Source of the DNA: Flavobacterium muglaense
GTDB taxonomy: Bacteria; Bacteroidota; Bacteroidia; Flavobacteriales; Flavobacteriaceae
Length of the DNA: 42,913 nucleotides
Assembly: GCF_014305155.1 (NCBI RefSeq)
Contig: NZ_JACRUK010000035.1
Coordinates: 1 to 42,913, forward strand
Reading direction: 5' to 3'
In this document: positions 37,242-42,913 of the stretch, one piece after another
How positions within the stretch are numbered: position 1 is the first letter of the stretch
Layout: every line of letters starts with the position of its first letter
Made by a program: the position numbers and the translations under genes
Notes under the pieces: generated by a model
Databases searched by the model: none
What the model was told of the DNA's origin: nothing
Seen by the model: the letters and a program-made list of their open reading frames with translations, nothing else

Positions 37242-38016
37242 ATTGCTTGATAAATTCCGTTGCAGCTTGACCTGCATTATCGGTTTTCATGAAGTTTTCG
37301 CCTATTAAAAATCCTTTGTATCCGTACGGTTTTAATTCGGTTATTGCTTCGATAGAACTGATGCCACTTTCGGAAACTTTTACAAAGTCATTCGGAATTT
37401 GATTCGCCAATTGCTTGCTGAAATCCAAACTTACTTCGAAGGTTTTCAAGTTTCTATTGTTTACCCCAATCATATCTAAAGTAGGCATAATTGATTTTTC
37501 TAATTCTTCTTGATTGTGAACTTCTAATAATACTTCAAGACCTAATTTTTTTGCAAATTCGGATAATGATTTGATTTCGTCACGCGTTAATACCGCTGCG
37601 ATTAGTAAAATTAAATCTGCACCATGTGCTTTTGCTTCTAATATTTGGTATTCGTCTACGATAAATTCTTTTCGCAATAACGGTATATTCACTGAGGCTC
37701 TTGCCAACAATAAATCATCCAAAGAACCTCCAAAGTATTTTCCATCCGTTAAAACCGAAATTCCGCAGGCACCAGCGCTTTCATAGCCTTTTACCACTTC
37801 TTCTACAGTGAAACCGTGATTGATTACTGACCTAGAAGGGGAGCGGCGTTTGTGCTCAGCAATGATTCCTGTATTACTATTCTTTAAATTCTGACTTAAA
37901 GAAATAGTTTCTTTCCCGAAAAATACCGAAGCTTCCAATTGGGAAACCGGAATGATGGATTTTTTGAGAATGACTTCTCGTTTTTTATCAACTATTATTT
38001 TATCGAGTATGTTCAT
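37231..38016 (-). CDS. trpC: Indole-3-glycerol phosphate synthase
   Basis: A 261-residue TIM barrel that closes the indole ring. IIAEHKRRSPSRSVI contains the catalytic Lys, with EFIVDEYQI, LLIAAVLTRDE, IGVNNRNLKTFEV and VSESGISS in the usual order. The last residues LAP and the TAG stop are encoded by the edge of a hairpin repeat, so the natural C-terminus has been replaced by a few residues. The upstream gap to trpD (84 nt) holds another hairpin. Confidence 0.96.
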   Translation of the reverse strand: MNILDKIIVDKKREVILKKSIIPVSQLEASVFFGKETISLSQNLKNSNTGIIAEHKRRSPSRSVINHGFTVEEVVKGYESAGACGISVLTDGKYFGGSLDDLLLARASVNIPLLRKEFIVDEYQILEAKAHGADLILLIAAVLTRDEIKSLSEFAKKLGLEVLLEVHNQEELEKSIMPTLDMIGVNNRNLKTFEVSLDFSKQLANQIPNDFVKVSESGISSIEAITELKPYGYKGFLIGENFMKTDNAGQAATEFIKQLAP

Positions 38017-38040
38017 TCTGATTTGTTTAAAGTTTTCTTT

Positions 38041-38094
38041 GTTTAAAGTTTAAAAGTTCTCGGTTTGACTAACTTTAAACCTTAAACTTTAAAC
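38041..38094. repeat. GTTTAAAGTTT inverted repeat between trpD and trpC
   Basis: Arms GTTTAAAGTTT (38041-38051) and AAACTTTAAAC (38084-38094) enclose a 32-nt loop with further partial copies of the unit (ACTTTAAACC). On the plus strand it runs into a T-tract. In the trp mRNA direction it is an A/T-only hairpin, unlikely to terminate transcription. Confidence 0.7.
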
Positions 38095-38100
38095 TTTTTT

Positions 38101-39093
38101 TTATTTACTTAACTCTTGCAATTTTGTCAATGCTTTCAATCCTTTTCCTGAAAGTAAACTTTCTTTGGCTTGGGCAAAACCTTCTAGTGGTGTGCAATTG
38201 GTCACTGTTGCAATTGCCATGGCAGCATTGGCGCAAACCACATTGTTTTGTGCTTCGGTTCCTTTACCCGAAAGGATATCTGTAAAAATTTGTGCTGATT
38301 CGTCTATTGTTTTTCCACCTTCTATTTCGCTTTGGGCTAATAAACCCACGTTGAAAGTTTCGTGTGTCAACATGCCTTCCATGCTGCTGGTGATGATTTT
38401 TGTTGGGCTTGTTAAGGAAATTTCGTCATATCCGTCCAATGAATGTAGAATAGTAAAATTCACATCGGTATTTTGATATAAGTAGGCATACATTCGAGCC
38501 AGCTCTAAGTTAAAAACCCCAACCAATTGATTTTTTGGAAACGAAGGATTCACCATAGGACCCAACATATTGAAAAAGGTTTTTACGGCTAATTCTTTTC
38601 GAATAGGCCCCACGTTTTTCATAGCGGGGTGAAATAGGGGAGCGTGCAAAATACAAATTCCAGCTTGATCGATAGATCGTTCAAGGAAATCGGCATCATT
38701 ACTGAATTTGATTCCTAAATTCTCCATCACATTGCTCGAGCCGGAGATCGATGAAAGTCCGTAATTTCCGTGCTTTGCCACTTTTACTCCCGCGCCAGCT
38801 GTAATAAATGAAGCTAGAGTTGAGATGTTGAAAGTGTCTTTTCCGTCACCACCCGTTCCGCACAAATCGATTGCATTATACTGCGATAAATCCACGCGAA
38901 TACACAATTCTAAAAGCGCTTCACGAAAACCAGCTAGTTCCTCGATACTGATGCTACGCATCATGTACACGGTGACAAAGGCCGAAATCTGGCTTGGGTT
39001 ATAACTTCCGTTTGATATGTTAACCAACACCGCTTTAGCTTCTTCTTTTGAAAGCGTTTCGTGATTGATTAGTCTATTTAATATGTTTTTCAT
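38101..39093 (-). CDS. trpD: Anthranilate phosphoribosyltransferase
   Basis: A 330-residue enzyme transferring phosphoribose from PRPP to anthranilate. IDLCGTGGDGKDTFNIST is the PRPP-binding signature. KHGNYGLSSISGSSNVMENLG and the GPMVNP block are conserved, and length is normal. Immediately upstream of the ATG is a hairpin repeat whose minus-strand end (GGGGGAGGCTA) places a GGAGG 4 nt before the start. This could mimic a Shine-Dalgarno site, although this phylum rarely uses one. Confidence 0.97.
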   Translation of the reverse strand: MKNILNRLINHETLSKEEAKAVLVNISNGSYNPSQISAFVTVYMMRSISIEELAGFREALLELCIRVDLSQYNAIDLCGTGGDGKDTFNISTLASFITAGAGVKVAKHGNYGLSSISGSSNVMENLGIKFSNDADFLERSIDQAGICILHAPLFHPAMKNVGPIRKELAVKTFFNMLGPMVNPSFPKNQLVGVFNLELARMYAYLYQNTDVNFTILHSLDGYDEISLTSPTKIITSSMEGMLTHETFNVGLLAQSEIEGGKTIDESAQIFTDILSGKGTEAQNNVVCANAAMAIATVTNCTPLEGFAQAKESLLSGKGLKALTKLQELSK

Positions 39094-39130
39094 TAGCCTC
39101 CCCCAACCCCTCCGAAGGAGGGGAGTAGCC
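39094..39130 (-). repeat. C(TTCG)G hairpin repeat abutting the trpD start codon
   Basis: On the minus strand CCCCTCCTTCGGAGGGG forms the stem-loop, then TTGGGGGAGGCTA runs directly into the trpD ATG. It fills nearly half of the 85-nt trpG-trpD gap. Confidence 0.83.
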
Positions 39131-39178
39131 TATTGGGGTAAATAGGGTTTTAAATTTATAATGTCTTTCGCTAGTTTA

Positions 39179-39808
39179 TTAGCCCTTAGAGATTTGGGTG
39201 CTTTTTACCCAATTTTCTAACATTTTTTTTCCGTTTGGTGTCAATACACTTTCTGGGTGAAATTGTACGCCTCGTACATCATACGTTCTGTGGCGTAAGG
39301 ACATTACTTGACCATTTTCATCGAATGAAGTGGCTTCAAGCACATCTGGTAAATCAGCATCCACTACCCATGAATGGTAACGTCCTACCTCAAATTCGTT
39401 GCCTAATCCTTCAAATAAAAGCTCGTCATCGACTACTGTTTTTACATTAGTAGCGATTCCGTGATATACTTTATCTAAGTTAGAAAGTGTTCCGCCATAT
39501 ACTTCGCCAATGGCTTGTTGACCCAAACATACGCCAAAGATACTTTTGGTTGGACCGTATTTTTCGATCACTGCTTTCAACAATCCCGCTTCATCTGGAA
39601 TTCCAGGACCAGGAGAAAGTAATATTTTATCAAAATGAGCAATGTCATCAATAGCAAACTCATCGTTTCTATACACAGTCACTTCACAGTTTAAATCCTC
39701 TAAGTAATGTACTAGATTGTAAGTGAAGCTATCGTAATTATCTATAACTAAAATTTGCCCCCTAGCCCCCGAAGGGGGAACTGTTGGAGTAGATATGTTG
39801 TTAATCAT
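39179..39808 (-). CDS. trpG: Anthranilate synthase glutamine amidotransferase component
   Basis: A 209-residue class I amidotransferase supplying ammonia to TrpE. The nucleophile Cys is in FGVCLGQQAIGE, the His-Glu pair in GVQFHPESVLT, and LLSPGPGIPDEAG is the oxyanion strand. The conserved core starts at ILVIDNYDSFTYN, but the ATG lies 18 codons upstream. Residues 10-18 (VPPSGARGQ) are translated from a hairpin repeat. The amidotransferase core is intact. It may also serve folate synthesis as PabA. Confidence 0.95.
   Translation of the reverse strand: MINNISTPTVPPSGARGQILVIDNYDSFTYNLVHYLEDLNCEVTVYRNDEFAIDDIAHFDKILLSPGPGIPDEAGLLKAVIEKYGPTKSIFGVCLGQQAIGEVYGGTLSNLDKVYHGIATNVKTVVDDELLFEGLGNEFEVGRYHSWVVDADLPDVLEATSFDENGQVMSLRHRTYDVRGVQFHPESVLTPNGKKMLENWVKSTQISKG
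39757..39782 (-). repeat. C(TTCG)G hairpin repeat, copy in trpG codons 10-18
   Basis: On the minus strand GTTCCCCCTTCGGGGG then CTAGGGGGC. It is identical over 26 nt to the copy at the trpC stop codon, but in the opposite orientation. Confidence 0.86.
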
Positions 39809-39842
39809 TTTTTTATTTTTTTACTAATTGATGTTTTTTTTA

Positions 39843-39868
39843 TTCCCCCTTAGGGAGTTAGGGGGCTA
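39843..39868 (+). repeat. Degenerate hairpin repeat covering the trpE stop codon
   Basis: TTCCCCCTTAGGGAGTTAGG followed by GGGCTA is a diverged copy of the 37200 element in the same orientation. Its last CTA (39866-39868) is the complement of the trpE stop codon. Confidence 0.75.
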
Positions 39869-41266
39869 GATTGTTTCGGCTAAATCCAGCGCGGTATTCA
39901 ATGCTCTTAACTTGTTATACACTTCTTGCATTTCGCTTTCTTCATCAGAGCTCGCTACAATTCCGGCACCAGCTTGTGAGTGCAATTGGTGGTTTTTACT
40001 CAGGAAGGTTCGAATCATAATTGCGTGGTTAAAGTTACCTTCAAAATCCATGAAACCGATGGCGCCACCGTAGAAATTACGATTTGTTTTTTCATAGTCT
40101 TCAATGAGTTGCATCGCTCTGTGCTTTGGTGCTCCACTCAATGTTCCTGCTGGAAAAGTATCGGCTACTACTTGCATCGTGGTTGCTTTTTCGTGTAAAT
40201 GTCCTGTTACTTTGGAAACCAGATGAATTACGTGAGAGAAAAACTGTACTTCTCTGTAGCGTTCTACATTTACGTTATGACCGTTGCGACTCAAATCATT
40301 GCGAGCCAAGTCGACCAGCATCACATGTTCGCTATTTTCTTTTTTATCTTCGGATAATTGTTTCGCTAGCACAGCATCTTTTTCATCATCACCTGTACGC
40401 TTGAAAGTTCCAGCAATTGGGTGAATTTCGGCTTTACGATCTTTTACAATAATTTGCGCTTCGGGCGAAGATCCAAAAATTTTAAAGTCACCATAATCAA
40501 AAAAGAAAAGGTAAGGAGAAGGGTTGATGCTTCTTAATGCTCTGTAGACATTAAATTCATCTCCTTTAAATCCTTGTGTAAATCGGCGAGATAATACCAA
40601 TTGAAAAACATCGCCACGGAAACAATGCTTTTTGGCCAAAGCCACATTGTGTTTGAACTCTTCATCAGTTAAGTTAGAGAACCCTTCGCCTTCTTTGGTA
40701 AATTTATACGAAGCAATATTTCTAGATTGTAACAGTTGTTCCATCTCAGAAATATTGTTTTTATCCTCTACACTGTGGCAAAAAAGATAAGCTTGATTCT
40801 TGAAATGGTTAATGGCAATGATATTTTGATAGACTGCATAATACACATCAGGGATGGTATTGCTGTTTTCTTTTTTTGCAATTTTTACTTTTTCAAAGTA
40901 ACGAACCGCATCATAAGAAATGTACCCAAATAAACCATTATTGATGAATTTGAAATCATTTTTCTCTGATTTAAACTGTCGTGAAAATTCTTCAATTATT
41001 TCAGGAACATTTGTAGTTGCATTGATGGCTATTTTCTCTGAAGTGCCATCAGGATAGTTTTTGAAAATGGTTTCGTTTTCAATTTTTATCGAAGCAATAG
41101 GATTACAACAGATGTACGAAAAACTATTGTCACTCCCGTGGTAGTCACTACTTTCAAGCAATAAACTGTTAGGGAATTTATCACGTATTTTTAAATAAAC
41201 GCTTACAGGAGTTATCGTGTCGGCGAGTATTTGTTTGTATTTAGTGTTTAATTTAAATGATTTCAA
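39866..41266 (-). CDS. trpE: Anthranilate synthase component I
   Basis: A 466-residue chorismate-utilising enzyme making anthranilate with TrpG ammonia. The N-terminal LLESSDYHG contains the LLES motif that binds tryptophan in feedback-inhibited enzymes. The catalytic C-terminal domain has DVFQLVLSRRF, IFGSSPEAQI, PIAGTFKRTGDD, GTLSGAPKHRAMQLI and AGAGIVASSDEESE. First structural gene of the operon, downstream of an attenuator. The stop codon lies in a repeat edge. Confidence 0.96.
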   Translation of the reverse strand: MKSFKLNTKYKQILADTITPVSVYLKIRDKFPNSLLLESSDYHGSDNSFSYICCNPIASIKIENETIFKNYPDGTSEKIAINATTNVPEIIEEFSRQFKSEKNDFKFINNGLFGYISYDAVRYFEKVKIAKKENSNTIPDVYYAVYQNIIAINHFKNQAYLFCHSVEDKNNISEMEQLLQSRNIASYKFTKEGEGFSNLTDEEFKHNVALAKKHCFRGDVFQLVLSRRFTQGFKGDEFNVYRALRSINPSPYLFFFDYGDFKIFGSSPEAQIIVKDRKAEIHPIAGTFKRTGDDEKDAVLAKQLSEDKKENSEHVMLVDLARNDLSRNGHNVNVERYREVQFFSHVIHLVSKVTGHLHEKATTMQVVADTFPAGTLSGAPKHRAMQLIEDYEKTNRNFYGGAIGFMDFEGNFNHAIMIRTFLSKNHQLHSQAGAGIVASSDEESEMQEVYNKLRALNTALDLAETI

Positions 41267-41324
41267 GGCTAATAAATTTATATGATTTGTAATTCATTTT
41301 TATTCAAAAAAGTATAAAAACAGA

Positions 41325-41353
41325 AAAAGGCTTGTCGTGATGACAAGCCTTTT
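41325..41353 (-). terminator. trp attenuator terminator hairpin
   Basis: On the minus strand AAAAGGCTTGTC pairs with GACAAGCCTTTT around ATCAC (41325-41336 with 41342-41353), followed by a T-rich stretch. It lies between the leader peptide and trpE. The loop and part of the 3' arm (41334-41340) are complementary to 41389-41395 at the end of the leader ORF, a candidate antiterminator. Confidence 0.9.
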
Positions 41354-41388
41354 ATATTTGTATTCAAAAAATACTATAGGAGCTTAGT

Positions 41389-41445
41389 TCACGACGACTG
41401 ACGTAAATTATTCCACCACCAAGTATTGTTTGTAATTGTTTTCAT
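41389..41445 (-). CDS. trpL: trp operon leader peptide (WWW)
   Basis: An 18-codon ORF, MKTITNNTWWWNNLRQSS, with three consecutive Trp codons at 41413-41421, ending in TGA. It starts 4 nt after a perfect -7 box, so its mRNA is almost leaderless. About 35 nt after its stop codon the attenuator hairpin begins. Ribosome stalling at the Trp codons would free 41389-41395 to pair with the terminator loop and allow read-through. Completion of the peptide would mask that segment and permit termination. This matches the Bacteroid-trp leader type known from comparative genomics of the phylum. Confidence 0.9.
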   Translation of the reverse strand: MKTITNNTWWWNNLRQSS

Positions 41446-41449
41446 AAGT

Positions 41450-41479
41450 CAAAGATATAAATATAATTTTGTATGACAA
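41450..41479 (-). promoter_or_regulatory. trp operon promoter
   Basis: On the minus strand TTG (41477-41479), 19 nt, then TATCTTTG (41450-41457): an exact match to the Bacteroidota housekeeping promoter consensus, placed immediately before the leader peptide. Confidence 0.85.
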
Positions 41480-41550
41480 TCAGTTAAAACCAAAAAAAAT
41501 CTATTATTTTGATGTTTTTTGTTAGAATAATTAAATGTACCCCATAAAAA

Positions 41551-41572
41551 ACCCAACAATTGCTTGTTGGGT
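41551..41572 (-). terminator. Intrinsic terminator of the yceI transcription unit
   Basis: ACCCAACAA / TTGTTGGGT (9 bp, 4-nt loop) followed on the minus strand by a T5 run, 29 nt after the YceI stop codon. Confidence 0.9.
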
Positions 41573-41601
41573 CCCTTTATATCTTACTTTAAAAAAAAGA
41601 A

Positions 41602-42168
41602 TTAGAATTTTAAAGCTACAGCTAATTCAAATTCGTCAGAGATTGCTTTGTCTCCTAAGTTGTCAAAAATACTTCCTGAACCGTATTTAATGTCATATTT
41701 AGTTCTGTCTACCATAAATTTTGTAGTAGCAGTGTTTCCTTTTACAGCCATTTCAAAAGTAACTGGTTTCGTAATTCCTTTGATAGTCAAATCAGCAGTT
41801 ACTGTATATAGGTCTTTAGATTTTGTTCCGATAGTTTTGAAAACCAAAACAGAAGTTGGGAATTTTTCAGTTCCGAAGAAATCTTCTCCTTTTAAGTGAC
41901 CGTTTAATTTCCCTTGGTACTCACCAGTTAAGTCAGTTGCAGTTAATGAAGTCATATCTACCGTAAATGTACCACCTGCTAATTTAGTTCCTTTGAAAAC
42001 TAAAGCACCATCTTTAAGGTTTACAGTTCCATTGTGTTGACCTGTTACTTTTTTTCCAACCCAGTTGATTGTACTTCCTGTAACATCTACTTTTTTAGTT
42101 TGTGCTGTTACTGATGCTGTAGATAAAACTACAACTAGTGCTAATGCGATTGCTTTTAAATTTTTCAT
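41602..42168 (-). CDS. YceI family periplasmic protein
   Basis: A 188-residue exported lipocalin-like protein. A signal peptide (LKAIALALVVVLSTASVTAQ) is followed by the YceI domain: STINWVGKKVTGQHNGTVNL, GTFTVDMTSLT, LKGEDFFGTEKFPTS, LTIKGITKPVTF and a closing DEFELAVALKF. The fold binds isoprenoid-like or other hydrophobic ligands. It lies 50 nt downstream of the nitroreductase gene and is probably co-transcribed with it. Confidence 0.93.
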   Translation of the reverse strand: MKNLKAIALALVVVLSTASVTAQTKKVDVTGSTINWVGKKVTGQHNGTVNLKDGALVFKGTKLAGGTFTVDMTSLTATDLTGEYQGKLNGHLKGEDFFGTEKFPTSVLVFKTIGTKSKDLYTVTADLTIKGITKPVTFEMAVKGNTATTKFMVDRTKYDIKYGSGSIFDNLGDKAISDEFELAVALKF

Positions 42169-42218
42169 TTGTTTAATTTTTGTGTTTGTATTTAGTTTAA
42201 TTTGAGTTCGAATTATAA

Positions 42219-42842
42219 TTATATTGTGATGAATAAATCTTCGTTAGATTTTCTTACTTTAATGTAATGTTGTGTGTCATCCTCAGCGTGACGGTAACCT
42301 ACAGGAACGATTACGGTTGCGTTTAAGTTTAATTTATCTAGGCCTAATATTTCATTAAATTGAGCGGCATTAAATCCTTCCATAGGAGTTGCATCAATAT
42401 TTAACTCGGCAGCGGCGCTCAATAAATTTGCCATTGCAATATACGTTTGTTTTGCTGTCCAGATACTTTTAGCGTCTTCAGGCATCGGGTTGATGGTGCC
42501 TTTCATGAAATCGCCATAACCAGCAAGAGCTTCGATAGGAAGCTTTCTTGTTTCGCTAGCATTTTTCAAATAAGCATCTATTTCAGTATTCCCTACATTG
42601 GTTTGCGATGCAAATACAAAGATATGCGATGCATCTGCAACTTGAGTTTGTCCGTAAGAAGCAGCAACTAACTTCGCTTTTACCTCATCACTTTCGATAA
42701 TTAATACTTTGTATAATTGTAATCCGTACGAAGATGCACTTAGGCGAACGGCTTCTTTTAAGAAGGCAAGGTCTTCAGTACTTACTTTTTTACTGTTGTC
42801 GTATTTTTTTGTGGCATAACGCCAATTTTGATGGTCTAATAC
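42219..42842 (-). CDS. NfsB-like nitroreductase, start codon not identifiable
   Basis: About 207 residues of an NfsB/oxygen-insensitive nitroreductase-type flavoprotein. The N-terminus NWRYATKKYD, then VRLSASSYGLQLYKVLII, IFVFASQT, WTAKQTYIAMANLLSAAAEL and VIVPVGYRHAEDD are family blocks in order, so the reading frame is intact from 42842 down. However, the frame (open to a stop at 42891) has no ATG, GTG or TTG before residue 91 of this frame (a TTG at 42569, which would remove the FMN-binding N-terminus). The expected length places the start next to the GTA at 42842. Four nt upstream is a TATTTTTG box. A mutated or noncanonical start, or decay, are the options. Confidence 0.75.
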   Translation of the reverse strand, partial: VLDHQNWRYATKKYDNSKKVSTEDLAFLKEAVRLSASSYGLQLYKVLIIESDEVKAKLVAASYGQTQVADASHIFVFASQTNVGNTEIDAYLKNASETRKLPIEALAGYGDFMKGTINPMPEDAKSIWTAKQTYIAMANLLSAAAELNIDATPMEGFNAAQFNEILGLDKLNLNATVIVPVGYRHAEDDTQHYIKVRKSNEDLFITI

Positions 42843-42850
42843 CGAACAAA

Positions 42851-42897
42851 AATATAATATAAACCAATTTTGATAATTGGTTTTTTTATATTATATT
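42851..42897. repeat. AT-rich inverted repeat upstream of the nitroreductase gene
   Basis: Arm 42851-42869 (AATATAATATAAACCAATT) pairs with 42875-42897, which has four extra T as a bulge. The 11-nt CCAATTTTGAT inside it (42864-42874) repeats the gene's own 5' coding sequence at 42822-42832. GGTCTA occurs at both 42833 and 42899. It could be an operator, a terminator of a gene beyond the window, or the scar of a duplication. Confidence 0.6.
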
Positions 42898-42913
42898 TGG
42901 TCTATATTATAAC

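Noticed and set aside
35136..39868. Clustered repeats that might suggest a CRISPR array
   Set aside because: The repeats belong to different families, are irregularly spaced and differ in orientation. No constant repeat-spacer periodicity exists and no cas genes are present.

Overview
This window looks like chromosome from a Flavobacterium-type member of the Bacteroidota. The DNA is AT-rich and intergenic leaders are A/T-rich without Shine-Dalgarno sites. Several promoters fit the Bacteroidota consensus (TTG, about 19 nt, TAnnTTTG). The gene content is also typical: a TonB-dependent outer-membrane receptor, a DUF5117-type metalloprotease, a DUF4494 protein, YceI and a lipoprotein PEBP. No rRNA, tRNA, prophage, IS element or CRISPR array was seen. 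Most genes lie on the minus strand.

Layout. 1-5,100: a caspase-like protease with a DUF3298-like tail, an AlkB-type dioxygenase and a secreted zinc metalloprotease. 5,100-10,400: nhaA overlapping a DUF389 membrane protein, a GNAT-LLM oxidoreductase pair and yaaA. 10,450-15,130: a TetR-controlled tripartite efflux operon (tetR-tolC-hlyD-emrB type) with a 35-bp operator palindrome at its head. 15,260-19,350: a CheB-CheR-PAS-histidine kinase hybrid with a single-domain response regulator. 19,850-22,410: cytochrome bd oxidase (cydA, cydB) followed by an unlisted 33-codon membrane ORF that looks like its small subunit. 22,860-25,350: NlpC/P60 hydrolase, GreA-like protein, DUF4494 protein and a GNAT. 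25,490-30,660: an OmpR-type regulator, histidine kinase and TonB-dependent receptor operon, then a PEBP lipoprotein. 30,790-33,760: two thiol-disulfide proteins, a peroxiredoxin-like protein and an AHSA1 protein.

33,900-41,480: a complete tryptophan operon, trpE-G-D-C-F-B-(gamma-glutamylcyclotransferase)-A. It is preceded by a textbook attenuator: a strong promoter, an 18-residue leader peptide with three consecutive Trp codons, a terminator hairpin and a candidate antiterminator pairing. 41,600-end: YceI and a nitroreductase whose start codon cannot be found.

The most unusual structure is in the trp operon. Almost every gene junction carries a palindromic repeat, from at least four families. 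These repeats supply stop codons (trpE, trpC, trpB), N-terminal codons (trpG, trpF) and the C-terminal tail of trpF. One of these families has a second copy upstream of the metalloprotease. The attenuator, the repeat-edited junctions, the small cytochrome bd ORF and the caspase-DUF3298 protein are the main items to follow up.
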